From Bacillus nakamurai (GTDB taxonomy: Bacteria > Bacillota > Bacilli > Bacillales > Bacillaceae): a DNA stretch of 64,000 bases. The position numbers and the translations under genes were made by a program. The notes under the pieces are model-generated. The model was given only the letters and a program-made list of their open reading frames with translations. It made no database searches and had not been told where the DNA came from. The stretch covers positions 62,001 through 126,000 of the forward strand of contig NZ_LSAZ01000013.1 in assembly GCF_001584325.1 (NCBI RefSeq), given 5' to 3'. Positions 35,980 through 45,010 of this stretch are shown one piece after another (within the stretch, counting starts at the first letter, position 1; each line of letters opens with the position of its first letter).

Positions 35980-37698
35980 ATGGTGAACAACATTTTAAAA
36001 GCGCCGGAAGGCCCTCCGAGTGATGTTGAGGAAATTAAAGAAAAAAGCGATTATTTACGCGGCACACTGAAGGAAGTCATGCTAGACCGGATTTCAGCCG
36101 GCATCCCGGATGACGACAACCGCCTGATGAAGCATCACGGCAGCTACTTGCAGGATGACCGCGATCTCCGCAATGAACGCCAAAAGCAAAAGCTTGAACC
36201 GGCTTATCAGTTCATGCTGCGCGTCCGTATGCCCGGGGGCGTTTCAACGCCGGCACAGTGGCTTGTGATGGATGAACTGTCGCAAAAATACGGCAATCAC
36301 ACGTTAAAGCTCACAACGCGTGAGACGTTCCAGATGCATGGGATTTTAAAATGGAACATGAAAAAAACGATTCAGGAAATTAACGCTGCGTTATTAGATA
36401 CAATAGCCGCCTGCGGAGACGTCAACCGAAACGTCATGTGCGCTTCAAACCCGTATCAGTCTGAGATCCATGCGGAAGTATATGAATGGTCAAAGAAACT
36501 GAGTGACGACCTTCTCCCGCGCACAAGAGCCTATCATGAAATCTGGCTTGATGAAGAGCGTGTGGCAGGTACGCCGGAAACGGAAGAAACAGAGCCGATG
36601 TACGGGCCGCTTTATCTGCCGCGGAAATTCAAAATCGGGATTGCCGTGCCTCCGTCCAATGATGTCGACGTTTTTTCTCAAGACCTGGGCTTTATCGCCA
36701 TCGTGGAAGAGGGTAAGCTGATCGGCTTCAATGTGGCGATCGGGGGCGGCATGGGAATGACGCACGGTGATACGGCCACTTATCCCCAGCTTTCTAAAGT
36801 AATCGGATTCTGCAAACCGGAGCAGCTGTACGATGTAGCGGAAAAAGTCATTACGATTCAGCGTGATTACGGAAACCGCTCCGTCAGAAAAAACGCCAGA
36901 TTTAAGTATACAGTTGACCGCCTCGGGCTCGAAAACGTAAAAACCGAGCTGGAAAACCGCCTCGGCTGGCGTTTGGATGAAGCGAAAGCTTATCATTTCG
37001 ACCATAACGGCGACCGTTACGGCTGGGTAAAGGGCGTTAAAGGAAAATGGCATTTTACGATGTTTATCGAAGGCGGCCGCGTCATAGACTACGAAGATTA
37101 CAAGCTCATGACAGGCTTACGGGAAATTGCCAAAGTCCATACCGGCGATTTCCGCCTTACGTCTAATCAAAACCTGATTATCGGCAATGTCACAAGCCAG
37201 AAAAAGAAACAAATCAGCGAATTAATTGAACAATACGGCTTGTCCGACGGCAGACAGCATTCCGCCCTGCGCCGCAGCTCAATGGCCTGCGTCGCTCTTC
37301 CGACATGCGGACTCGCAATGGCGGAAGCGGAGCGTTATCTGCCGAAGCTGATTGATAAAATTGAAGAAATCATGGATGAAAACGGGCTCCGTGATGAAGA
37401 AATCACCATCCGTATGACGGGATGCCCGAACGGCTGCGCCCGCCATGCCCTTGGTGAAATCGGATTTATCGGCAAGGCGCCCGGAAAATATAACATGTAT
37501 TTGGGAGCGGCTTTTGACGGCAGCCGCTTAAGCAAAATGTACCGTGAAAATTTAGGCGAAGAAGAGATTCTGAGCGAGCTTCGGACGATTCTCCCGCGCT
37601 ACGCCAAAGAACGCGAGGAAGGCGAACACTTTGGAGATTTCGTCATCCGAGCCGGGATGATTAAAGCAACGACAGACGGAACGAATTTTCACGAATAA
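35980..37698 (+). CDS. cysI: CysI, sulfite reductase hemoprotein subunit
   Basis: This 572-residue siroheme and 4Fe-4S protein catalyses six-electron reduction of sulfite to sulfide. The cluster ligands are in [17 protein letters not shown] (about 436-452) and [15 protein letters not shown] (about 482-496). Substrate-binding Arg/Lys segments are present ([10 protein letters not shown] near 110 and NQNLIIGN near 400). It starts 26 bases after cysJ with GAAAGGAG. Together with cysJ it supplies sulfide for cysteine synthesis. Confidence 0.96.
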   Translation: MVNNILKAPEGPPSDVEEIKEKSDYLRGTLKEVMLDRISAGIPDDDNRLMKHHGSYLQDDRDLRNERQKQKLEPAYQFMLRVRMPGGVSTPAQWLVMDELSQKYGNHTLKLTTRETFQMHGILKWNMKKTIQEINAALLDTIAACGDVNRNVMCASNPYQSEIHAEVYEWSKKLSDDLLPRTRAYHEIWLDEERVAGTPETEETEPMYGPLYLPRKFKIGIAVPPSNDVDVFSQDLGFIAIVEEGKLIGFNVAIGGGMGMTHGDTATYPQLSKVIGFCKPEQLYDVAEKVITIQRDYGNRSVRKNARFKYTVDRLGLENVKTELENRLGWRLDEAKAYHFDHNGDRYGWVKGVKGKWHFTMFIEGGRVIDYEDYKLMTGLREIAKVHTGDFRLTSNQNLIIGNVTSQKKKQISELIEQYGLSDGRQHSALRRSSMACVALPTCGLAMAEAERYLPKLIDKIEEIMDENGLRDEEITIRMTGCPNGCARHALGEIGFIGKAPGKYNMYLGAAFDGSRLSKMYRENLGEEEILSELRTILPRYAKEREEGEHFGDFVIRAGMIKATTDGTNFHE

Positions 37699-37724
37699 AA
37701 AGAGAGACGCAATGCCAAAAATAA

Positions 37725-37773
37725 AAAAGGATAGAGAAATGCTGACTAAAGAGCAGCTTTCTCTATCCTTTTT
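37725..37773 (+). terminator. cysJI terminator
   Basis: AAAAAGGATAGAGAAA pairs with TTTCTCTATCCTTTTT, with an inner GCTG/CAGC hairpin. Confidence 0.9.
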
Positions 37774-37818
37774 CAGGGTAACTTCAAGCACCTTATCCGA
37801 GTGAGGAGGAGTCACATT

Positions 37819-38301
37819 ATGTCAGCAGCAGTAGAGAAGACTGGGGGCGGCTATACAGCCGTGTATCATTGTCCGCTGCATCATTCACCAGAAAAGGTTT
37901 GGGCGGCATTAACTGAAAATGATACATTGCAAAAATGGATGCCTAACCTCCAAGTGAAAGATCTTCGAAAAAACGGCGCGATCACATTTCATATGAACGA
38001 CGGGACAGGTGCTTCTTTTGATATGAAAATAACAGACTTCAAAGAACAATCCTTTCTCCAGTACGAATGGGGGGAAGGCTGGGTGCGCTTTGAGCTTTAT
38101 CCTGAGAATGATCGCTGTTTATTGATATTAAAAGAATATATTCCGGCTCTCAGCGATCATACCTCAAAAGACCTGGCCGGATGGCACGTATGCCTTGATG
38201 TATACCGCGCATTACTGGACGGTGAATATATGGACTTTCCAAAAGACGAATGGGAAAAACAGCGTGAGAAATACGCCGCGATTATCGATCAGTTACCATA
38301 A
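37819..38301 (+). CDS. SRPBCC (AHSA1-like) domain protein
   Basis: This 160-residue cytoplasmic protein has the START-like hydrophobic pocket fold: an N-terminal strand with HHSPEKVWAALTENDTLQKWMPN (about residues 20-42), a curved sheet, and a long C-terminal helix (LAGWHVCLDVYRALLDGEY). The WHVCLD and G-W-x2-C-L pattern is typical of the activator-of-Hsp90-like (AHSA1) branch. Ligand and role unknown. GAGGAGG precedes ATG 37819. It stands alone between two terminators, between cysI and nhaK, where I know of no B. subtilis 168 gene. Confidence 0.8.
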   Translation: MSAAVEKTGGGYTAVYHCPLHHSPEKVWAALTENDTLQKWMPNLQVKDLRKNGAITFHMNDGTGASFDMKITDFKEQSFLQYEWGEGWVRFELYPENDRCLLILKEYIPALSDHTSKDLAGWHVCLDVYRALLDGEYMDFPKDEWEKQREKYAAIIDQLP

Positions 38302-38309
38302 ACAAGAAC

Positions 38310-38342
38310 GAAAAGCGTGTTTTTTCAAAACAGGCTTTTTTC
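38310..38342 (+). terminator. Terminator after the SRPBCC gene
   Basis: AAAGC-TGTTTT pairs with AAAACA-GCTTT with one mismatch, followed by TTTT. Confidence 0.6.
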
Positions 38343-38554
38343 TTGTTTCTATAAAAAGAAAAAAGCCTGCGGCAAAAAAGTTCGCCGTGAGCGCATTGTG
38401 AGAAATATTAAATAAAAAAGGGTAAAATAAAAGAAGACACATGGGGCGAAAATGGTATTGGATTGTCAGGTAAATAGCGCTGACCCTTGGCAAAATGAAC
38501 AAGACAGGCAATGATCATCATAAATCGATGCAGCAGATGAAGGAGGTCATGCGT

Positions 38555-40570
38555 TTGGACATATTTTTAGTTGTACTCGTACTTTTATCCATCATTGCGA
38601 TCTCAAATATCGTAAATCGGTTTGTCCCCTTTATTCCAGTGCCGCTGATTCAGGTGGCGCTCGGTATTATTGCGGCTTCATTTCCGCAGGGGCTTCATTT
38701 TGAACTCAATACGGAATTGTTTTTTGTTCTGTTTATCGCGCCTCTTCTTTTTAACGACGGGAAGAGAACGCCGCGGGCGGAGCTTTGGAATTTAAGAGCG
38801 CCGATATTGCTGCTGGCGCTGGGTCTTGTGTTTGCCACCGTGATTGTCGGCGGTTATACGATTCACTGGATGATCCCGGACATTCCGCTTGCCGCCGCAT
38901 TTGGGCTGGCGGCGATCCTGTCACCGACTGACGTTGTGGCGGTCAGCGCGCTGTCAGGGCGTGTGAAGATGCCTAAAGGGATTCTCCGTTTGCTTGAAGG
39001 GGAAGGTCTGATGAATGATGCGTCAGGTCTTGTCGCTTTCAAGTTTGCGATTGCGGCTGCCGTGACGGGCGCGTTTTCGTTGACGCAGGCCGCGTTCAGC
39101 TTCGTTCTTATCTCAGTCGGCGGCCTGCTCAGCGGTGTCGTCATTTCCTTTCTGATCATCCGTTTCCGATTATTTTTGCGCCGCCTCGGTATGCAGGATG
39201 TCACGATGCACATGCTCATTCAAATCCTGACGCCGTTTGTCATTTATCTGGCTGCGGAAGAAATCGGTGTATCAGGCATTTTAGCAGTTGTGGCTGGCGG
39301 CATTACACATGCAGTCGAGCAGGATCGTCTTGAATCCACGATGGTCAAACTGCAGATCGTGTCTTCAAGTACGTGGAATATCATTCTGTTCATTCTCAAC
39401 GGTCTCGTCTTTGTCATCCTGGGAGCACAAATACCGGATGTCGTGTCTGTCATTTTTAATGATACCGCGTTTAACAATATGATGGTCATCGGGTACATTC
39501 TCGTCATTACAATGACGGTAATGATTCTCAGGTTTTTATGGGTGCTGTTTTTTTGGAACGGGAAATGGTTCTTTAACAAGGATCAAAACATTTATAAACC
39601 GGGACTGCGCACCACCCTGCTGATTTCTGTCTCTGGGGTAAGGGGAGCGGTCACGCTTGCAGGTTCGTTTTCAATTCCTTACGTGCTGGCTGACGGCACA
39701 CCGTTTCCTGAACGGAATTTGATTCTCTTTTTGGCTGCGGGCGTTATTCTGTGCACATTGGTTTTGGCCACGATTGTGCTTCCGATATTGACTGATAAAC
39801 CGGAGGACAATGTAAAAGAAAAGAAAGTCAAATTGCTGACAGCGAGACGGAAGCTGATTAAGGCTGCTTTAACGACGATTAAGGAAAACATGAATGATAC
39901 AAACAAAACAGCGTCTCTTGCGGTCATTGCCGAATACAATGAGAAAATGAAAAATCTCAGGTTTCAGCAATTCACTGTTAAAAAACGCACGAAAAAAGAT
40001 GAACGAAAAGTTCGCGCGCAGGGTATTCAGGCTGAACAAGAAGAGCTGCTGCGGCTGATTGACCGGGGAGAGATACCGGAAGAAACGGCTGAAAGCCTTC
40101 AGGAAAGGTTTGATGAGCTGGAAGTGCTGTACACCAACCCATTTAAAGTCGGCTTATCAAAGACGAAGCTGAAACGGCTTATGTATTGGATATTTTTCGG
40201 CGAGCATAAAAAGCCGGAAATGTCGATTTTAAATGAAGAAGGTTTAATCCGCACAACCAGGGTCAAAACGGCTAAAGCGGCCATTGAAAGCCTAAAAAAA
40301 CATATGACGGATGAAAATAAAGACGTTACGCTCGCCGTCCTATCATTTTACAATCATTTGATCTTCAGGCTGGAGAATACGTATCAAGAGCAGAGCCCGA
40401 GCCGCCGTTTTGAAAATCAGAAGCTTGAAATTAAGCTGAAGGCCGTACAGGCCATCCGTAACGAAATTCAAACCTTATTCGAAGAACGGGAAATTTCCCG
40501 GGACATGTCACATGAGCTTCGCCAATACATTAATGATGTGGAAGCGGCAATGCTTGACGGAGGGGAATAA
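38555..40570 (+). CDS. nhaK: NhaK (YvgP), Na+/H+ antiporter
   Basis: This 671-residue CPA1-family antiporter has about 12 membrane segments (residues about 3-420) with the ion-binding motif [12 protein letters not shown] (about 129-140), then a long cytoplasmic domain with charged helices. It exports Na+, K+, Li+ or Rb+ in exchange for H+. TTG 38555 is chosen: AAGGAGG lies eight bases upstream and the product then begins [11 protein letters not shown], as in B. subtilis NhaK, with length 671 against 670. An in-frame ATG 60 bases upstream lacks a ribosome site. Confidence 0.93.
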   Translation: MDIFLVVLVLLSIIAISNIVNRFVPFIPVPLIQVALGIIAASFPQGLHFELNTELFFVLFIAPLLFNDGKRTPRAELWNLRAPILLLALGLVFATVIVGGYTIHWMIPDIPLAAAFGLAAILSPTDVVAVSALSGRVKMPKGILRLLEGEGLMNDASGLVAFKFAIAAAVTGAFSLTQAAFSFVLISVGGLLSGVVISFLIIRFRLFLRRLGMQDVTMHMLIQILTPFVIYLAAEEIGVSGILAVVAGGITHAVEQDRLESTMVKLQIVSSSTWNIILFILNGLVFVILGAQIPDVVSVIFNDTAFNNMMVIGYILVITMTVMILRFLWVLFFWNGKWFFNKDQNIYKPGLRTTLLISVSGVRGAVTLAGSFSIPYVLADGTPFPERNLILFLAAGVILCTLVLATIVLPILTDKPEDNVKEKKVKLLTARRKLIKAALTTIKENMNDTNKTASLAVIAEYNEKMKNLRFQQFTVKKRTKKDERKVRAQGIQAEQEELLRLIDRGEIPEETAESLQERFDELEVLYTNPFKVGLSKTKLKRLMYWIFFGEHKKPEMSILNEEGLIRTTRVKTAKAAIESLKKHMTDENKDVTLAVLSFYNHLIFRLENTYQEQSPSRRFENQKLEIKLKAVQAIRNEIQTLFEEREISRDMSHELRQYINDVEAAMLDGGE

Positions 40571-40606
40571 AAAAGGCCGGCGCATAAGGCGCCGGCTTTT
40601 TTTGCA
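40571..40606. terminator. Bidirectional terminator between nhaK and yvgO
   Basis: AAAGGCCGGCGC pairs with GCGCCGGCTTT around ATAAG, with A and T runs on both sides. Confidence 0.9.
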
Positions 40607-40608
40607 TA

Positions 40609-41094
40609 TTACGGGCGATGGAATTCGACAGAGTTGCCGTCGCGGTCGAACCAGCCTCTGAAGGCCCAGTTGATCCAGCCGCCGTCGCCTTTATTGGTGA
40701 AGCTTCCGTCTTCAAACACCCAAATGCCGTACGTAATCCCGTCATAAACCGCGGAACCGTAAAACTGGACGCCGTTTAAATGGTCTTCATATTCCTGGCT
40801 CAAATTAAACACCATGACATTATATTTTTGACCGGATGAGTAAAAAGAAGACTCCATTAAATTTTTCACAAATCCATCACGGTTTTGGGCGGATTTAATC
40901 GCGTCAGCAATTTTGCTGTCGATTCCTAATAGGTCAACGTCGATGTTTAAACCGACATCTTTTGCTGTGACGTCTGATGATTTCTGTGAGATGTTCTGAG
41001 GAGCTGGATTTTCTTTCGCAGATACAAAGGACATAGGAGCGAGTGACAAAGCGGCGCCGAGGGCAACGGTCATAGGGATACGTAAACGTTTCAT
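40609..41094 (-). CDS. yvgO: YvgO, secreted stress protein
   Basis: This 161-residue exported protein has a Sec signal peptide with cleavage near SFVSA-K (about residue 26). The mature part has an acidic N-terminal third and a Trp/Gly-rich C-terminus (GGWINWAFRGWFDRDG). B. subtilis yvgO belongs to the sigma-B general stress regulon; a Bacillus thuringiensis homologue has been described as antifungal. AGGAGGAG precedes the ATG. A sigma-B-like promoter lies 40-65 bases upstream. Confidence 0.9.
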   Translation of the reverse strand: MKRLRIPMTVALGAALSLAPMSFVSAKENPAPQNISQKSSDVTAKDVGLNIDVDLLGIDSKIADAIKSAQNRDGFVKNLMESSFYSSGQKYNVMVFNLSQEYEDHLNGVQFYGSAVYDGITYGIWVFEDGSFTNKGDGGWINWAFRGWFDRDGNSVEFHRP

Positions 41095-41132
41095 GTATCT
41101 CCTCCTTTAATGTTTGGTGGGTACAGTTGGTT

Positions 41133-41158
41133 TTACCCGGTCAGCCACCCAGTTAACC
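41133..41158 (-). promoter_or_regulatory. Sigma-B-like promoter of yvgO
   Basis: On the minus strand GGTTAA (41158-41153) and GGGTAA (41138-41133) are 14 bases apart, against the consensus GTTTAA-N12-14-GGGTAT. Confidence 0.7.
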
Positions 41159-41311
41159 AGCTTTTTATAAAATAGGAAAATAATAACGTTTATGGTTCTT
41201 GGGAACTAAAGATGGTTCCCTATATGGCTGCGAGCGTATTGTTGGTTTCAGACGGTAAAAATGTGAGATAATAATAAACGTTTACATAGTGAATAGAAAG
41301 GATGGTTCAAA

Positions 41312-42142
41312 GTGGCTAATAGCTTAAAAGATACTGTGAAGCTGCATAATGGTGTAGAAATGCCGTGGTTCGGCCTTGGTGTCTACAAGGTAGAAAACGG
41401 AAGCGAAGCGGCAGACTCTGTCAAAGCAGCGATTAAAAACGGTTACCGCAGCATTGACACGGCGGCTATTTATAAAAATGAAGAAGGCGTCGGTGAAGGC
41501 ATTAAAGCTTCAGGCGTTGCCAGAGACGAGCTGTTCATCACGTCAAAAGTGTGGAATGAAGACCAAGGGTATGAAAAGACACTTGACGCGTTTGAGAAAA
41601 GCCTTGAGCGCCTCGGCCTTGATTACCTGGATCTGTATTTGATCCACTGGCCTGGGAAGGACAAGTACAAAGACACATGGCGCGCTCTTGAAAAGCTGTA
41701 CAAAGACGGCAAAATCCGCGCGATCGGCGTCAGCAACTTCCAAGTGCATCATTTGGAAGAGCTGCTGAAGGATGCCGAAATCAAGCCGATGGTCAACCAA
41801 ATTGAATTCCATCCTCGTTTGACTCAGAAAGAAGTAAGAGATTTCTGTAAGGCGCAGGGCATTCAAGTGGAAGCATGGTCTCCGCTTATGCAGGGGCAGC
41901 TGCTGGATAACGACGTGCTGTCACAAATCGCAGAAAAACATAACAAATCGGTTGCCCAAGTGATTTTGCGCTGGGACCTTCAAAACGAAGTCGTAACAAT
42001 TCCAAAATCCATTAAAGAGCACCGCATTATAGAAAATGCCGACATTTTTGATTTCGAACTGTCACAGGAAGAAATCGAAAAAATCAATGCATTGAATAAG
42101 GACGAGCGTGTCGGTCCGAACCCGGATGAGCTTCTGTTCTAA
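41312..42142 (+). CDS. yvgN: YvgN, aldo/keto reductase (glyoxal reductase)
   Basis: This 276-residue NADPH-dependent (alpha/beta)8-barrel reductase of the AKR5G type acts on glyoxal, methylglyoxal and other aldehydes. The catalytic tetrad is visible: Asp in SIDTAAIYKNEEGVG with its Tyr, Lys in TSKVWNEDQG, and His in DLYLIHWPG. The NADPH-binding end is IPKSIKEHRI. It starts with GTG after AAAGGATGG. Divergent from yvgO. Confidence 0.94.
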   Translation: MANSLKDTVKLHNGVEMPWFGLGVYKVENGSEAADSVKAAIKNGYRSIDTAAIYKNEEGVGEGIKASGVARDELFITSKVWNEDQGYEKTLDAFEKSLERLGLDYLDLYLIHWPGKDKYKDTWRALEKLYKDGKIRAIGVSNFQVHHLEELLKDAEIKPMVNQIEFHPRLTQKEVRDFCKAQGIQVEAWSPLMQGQLLDNDVLSQIAEKHNKSVAQVILRWDLQNEVVTIPKSIKEHRIIENADIFDFELSQEEIEKINALNKDERVGPNPDELLF

Positions 42143-42146
42143 TCAA

Positions 42147-42174
42147 AAAAACAGCCTGAAAAGGCTGTTTTTTT
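42147..42174 (+). terminator. yvgN terminator
   Basis: AAACAGCCT pairs with AGGCTGTTT around GAAA, followed by TTTT. Confidence 0.85.
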
Positions 42175-42374
42175 GCGGCTTCGACGCCATTCATGACCGG
42201 CATGCGGACGTCCAAAAGGGCGATATCGACGGGGTTGTTTTTGCAATAGTCAACAGCCTCCAGCCCGTTTTCCAATGTTGCTGATACCGAAAATTCTTCA
42301 TATGTGTGTAAAATGATTTTCATTCCTTCTCTGATGAAAGAATTATCATCCGCAATAATGACGTTAATCATCAT
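42175..42374 (-). pseudogene. Truncated NarL/LuxR-type response regulator
   Basis: The ATG at 42374 opens the first two thirds of a receiver domain: MINVIIADDNSFIREGMKII, then the phospho-acceptor region PVDIALLDVRMPVMNGVEA. Homology stops at the yvgN terminator; the reading frame runs on into yvgN sequence (to 42084) without family resemblance. The Lys and output domain of the receiver and the LuxR helix-turn-helix are gone. No partner kinase is nearby. It is a relic of a lost two-component system. Confidence 0.75.
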
Positions 42375-42427
42375 GGCCGCACCCTTTACCTGTTTTTGTT
42401 TCATTATATACCAACCCGATTTTAAAA

Positions 42428-42461
42428 GAAAAAGCCTCCCGTAAAACTTTACGGAGAGGCG
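42428..42461 (-). terminator. modAB terminator
   Basis: On the minus strand GCCTC-CCGTAAA pairs with TTTACGG-GAGGC and is followed by TTTTTC. Confidence 0.75.
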
Positions 42462-42468
42462 ATGATGG

Positions 42469-43152
42469 TTACACCGGTTTTTTCAATTGAATGAAAAACA
42501 GCATGAAAAAAGAAATGATCATAATGCAAATCACCCAAGCCCAAGCGAGCGTTTCGTTGCCGGAATCCATCGCGACATAAATCGCGGTCGGCAGAGTTTG
42601 GGTAACGCCCGGGATGTTTCCGGCAAACATTAACGTTGCCCCGAATTCGCCGAGCGCCCTTGCGAGACTGAGAATGCTCCCTGTCAGTAAGGACGGAAAG
42701 GCGAGCGGAACGGAAATATGGGTAAAAACCCTCCAGCTTCCGGCTCCGTCTACTCTCGCCGCCCCTTCGATGTCGGGGTCTATCGCAGCGAAACCGGTTT
42801 TGGCTGATTGATACATGAGCGGAAAGGCAACAATGGCCGAAGCGATCACGGCGGCCCACCAAGTGAAGATGACGGGCTGATGAAAGATCCATTCAATCGC
42901 CCGGCCGAAAAAGCTGTGCTTTCCGAAAATGATAATAAGGATAAAACCGACAACGGTCGGAGGAAGAACGAGCGGAAGCATAAAAAGGGTTTCCACAGCC
43001 GTTTTGCCGAAAAAACGCGCTTTCGCCATCCAGGCGCCTGCAAGCGTCCCGAGAATGATGACGGCAATGCCCGCTGCCGCAGCCACTTCAAAAGAGAGGG
43101 CGACAGGGGTGAAAAACTCCGCAGCCGTCAGGTTACTTGGCAGTAAATCCAT
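42469..43152 (-). CDS. modB: ModB (YvgM), molybdate ABC transporter permease
   Basis: This 227-residue permease has five to six membrane segments. The EAA loop for the ATPase is in DIEGAARVDGAGSWRVFTHISVP (about residues 125-147, E, A, G and P conserved), and the ALGEFGATLMFAGN motif is typical of ModB/CysT. It overlaps the end of modA by 20 bases. No modC ATPase gene lies in the window, so an ATPase from elsewhere must drive it. Confidence 0.92.
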   Translation of the reverse strand: MDLLPSNLTAAEFFTPVALSFEVAAAAGIAVIILGTLAGAWMAKARFFGKTAVETLFMLPLVLPPTVVGFILIIIFGKHSFFGRAIEWIFHQPVIFTWWAAVIASAIVAFPLMYQSAKTGFAAIDPDIEGAARVDGAGSWRVFTHISVPLAFPSLLTGSILSLARALGEFGATLMFAGNIPGVTQTLPTAIYVAMDSGNETLAWAWVICIMIISFFMLFFIQLKKPV

Positions 43153-43930
43153 ATTTCTTAAACACTTTCATTGCTTCCTTTGATTGCAGATACATATAAA
43201 ATGCCTCTGCCTCTTTCCGATGCTTCGTATCCTTTACGATCCCAAGCGGATAAACAATCGGATCGTGTGTTTTCGCAGGCGCTTCATCGGTAATCTTCAC
43301 TTTCTTCGAAACGAGCGCATCGGTTTTATACACAAGCCCGGCATCGACATTTCCGGTCTCAACATAGGAAAGCACTTGGCGGACGTCTTTTGCATATACG
43401 ACTTTGCTTTTTACCTGATCCCACAATGACAGTTTCGTCAGTGACTGCTTCGCGTATTGGCCGGCAGGCACCGATTCAGGCGTGCCGAGCGCGATTTTTT
43501 CCGTGCTGTCTTTTTTCAGGTCATCTAAATGGTTAATGTGGGCGCTGTTTTTCTCAGGCACAATGAGTACAAGCTCATTTTTCAGAAGATCCTTGCTGTC
43601 TTTTTTGTCAATATCTCCGTCATTGACAAGCGTATCAAATTTATCTTCGGCGGCTGAGAAAAATAAATCCGCTCCCGCGCCCTGTGAAATTTGTTTTTGT
43701 AATGTCCCGGATGATCCGAAGTTATCTTGGATGGTTACGTTTGAATGAGATTTTTCGTAGTTGGTTTGAATTTCTTCAAGCGCATCCTGAGCGCTGGCTG
43801 CCGCAGAAACGGTAAGCGTTACTTTTTTTTCGCTTTCTCCGCCTTTGGAGGATTGTCCGGATGAGCACCCAGCAGTTACTAAGAAAACAGCCATGGCCGC
43901 AGTTGTTAAGATTGTTGCTTTCTTTTTCAA
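43133..43930 (-). CDS. modA: ModA (YvgL), molybdate-binding lipoprotein
   Basis: This 265-residue binding protein captures molybdate or tungstate outside the membrane. The lipobox VTAGC places the lipid Cys at about residue 22. ModA motifs are present: VSAAASAQDAL (oxyanion contact), GSSGTLQKQI, and GADLFFSAAEDK. It begins a two-gene unit with modB, divergent from yvgK. Confidence 0.92.
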   Translation of the reverse strand: MKKKATILTTAAMAVFLVTAGCSSGQSSKGGESEKKVTLTVSAAASAQDALEEIQTNYEKSHSNVTIQDNFGSSGTLQKQISQGAGADLFFSAAEDKFDTLVNDGDIDKKDSKDLLKNELVLIVPEKNSAHINHLDDLKKDSTEKIALGTPESVPAGQYAKQSLTKLSLWDQVKSKVVYAKDVRQVLSYVETGNVDAGLVYKTDALVSKKVKITDEAPAKTHDPIVYPLGIVKDTKHRKEAEAFYMYLQSKEAMKVFKKYGFTAK

Positions 43931-43959
43931 GATGATTGCACCCCTTATAGTTAAATATC

Positions 43960-43979
43960 ATTAGATCAAACTAATTATA
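43960..43979 (-). promoter_or_regulatory. modA promoter with palindromic operator candidate
   Basis: On the minus strand TATAAT (43979-43974) is directly followed by the perfect 5-6-5 dyad ATTAG-N6-CTAAT (43975-43960). Placement on the start region suits a repressor, possibly YvgK. Confidence 0.45.
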
Positions 43980-44051
43980 ACGTAATTGTACGAAATGGTG
44001 CTGTTTTTTTTCAACATATGAACAGTTATAATAAAAGCGGAGCGTGATAAT

Positions 44052-44978
44052 ATGAGCGAAGCCACTTCCTATACGATAGAAGAAGTTGCGGGTCTGTTGA
44101 AGGTCTCAAAGCTTACCGTATATGATCTGATAAAAAAAGGACTCATTCCGGCATACAGGGTCGGAAGGCAGATGAGGGTCGATGAAGAGGACTTAAAACA
44201 ATATAAAACGAACATGAGAACGACTGCAAAGACACCGGTGAAGGAGACATCGGACATGTCCGGCAGACAGGAGCCGGAACAAAGGCAGTCTGTCATCATC
44301 AGCGGACAGGATGTCTCTATGGACCTGCTCAGCAAACAGCTGGAGCAAAAGATACAGGCGGCACCGCTCCGCAAATACAGCGGCAGCTTAAACAGCCTGA
44401 TTGAGATGTACCGGGGAGCATGCGACATCGTCAGTCTGCATTTATACGACGGCGAGACGGGGCAGTACAACATTCCGTATGTGAAGCGCATCCTGACAGG
44501 AGAGCCGTTTGTACTTTTCCACGTCGTGCTCCGGCAGGCAGGATTATATGTGAAAAAAGGAAACCCTCTGAACATTCAAGGCTTCAAAGACTTGAACAGA
44601 AAGGATGTCCGCATCGTCAATCGTGAAAAAGGGTCAGGCGCAAGAGTGCTGCTGGATGAACAGCTGGGCTCACTCGGCATGAAACCGTTTGAAGTCGCCG
44701 GTTACAACGATATTGTGACGGATCATTTATCCGCGGCGTCTCAAGTATCAAGCGGGAAGGCGGATGCGGGAGTCGGGGCGCAGCATGCGGCGCATATGGC
44801 CGGAACGGATTTTATCCCAATTATCCGGGAGCAGTACGATATTGTCGTATTGAAACAAAACCGGGAGCTCGTTCAAAGCGTAAAGGATATTCTTCATTCA
44901 GAGGAATTCCGGTCTCAGCTGTCTCAATTAGCCGGCTATGATACGAAAATGACTGGACGTCTTTTATACGAAACATAA
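44052..44978 (+). CDS. yvgK: YvgK, HTH plus periplasmic-binding-like regulator
   Basis: This 308-residue protein has an N-terminal excisionase/MerR-like helix-turn-helix (YTIEEVAGLLKVSKLTVYDLI, about residues 7-27; T, E, A, L, V, T, V, I conserved) and a C-terminal substrate-binding-like domain (about 90-305) with INREKGSGARVLLDEQL-type residues, found in molybdate-sensing and molybdopterin-related proteins. It has no signal peptide, so it acts in the cytoplasm. Divergent from modAB, it is the likely molybdate-responsive regulator. It starts with ATG 44052; GGAGCG precedes. Confidence 0.85.
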   Translation: MSEATSYTIEEVAGLLKVSKLTVYDLIKKGLIPAYRVGRQMRVDEEDLKQYKTNMRTTAKTPVKETSDMSGRQEPEQRQSVIISGQDVSMDLLSKQLEQKIQAAPLRKYSGSLNSLIEMYRGACDIVSLHLYDGETGQYNIPYVKRILTGEPFVLFHVVLRQAGLYVKKGNPLNIQGFKDLNRKDVRIVNREKGSGARVLLDEQLGSLGMKPFEVAGYNDIVTDHLSAASQVSSGKADAGVGAQHAAHMAGTDFIPIIREQYDIVVLKQNRELVQSVKDILHSEEFRSQLSQLAGYDTKMTGRLLYET

Positions 44979-45010
44979 AAAAATCCCCCTGGACACGGAG
45001 GGATTTTTTT
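44977..45010. terminator. Bidirectional terminator between yvgK and yvgJ
   Basis: AAAAAATCCCCCT pairs with GAGGGATTTTTTT. Confidence 0.85.
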
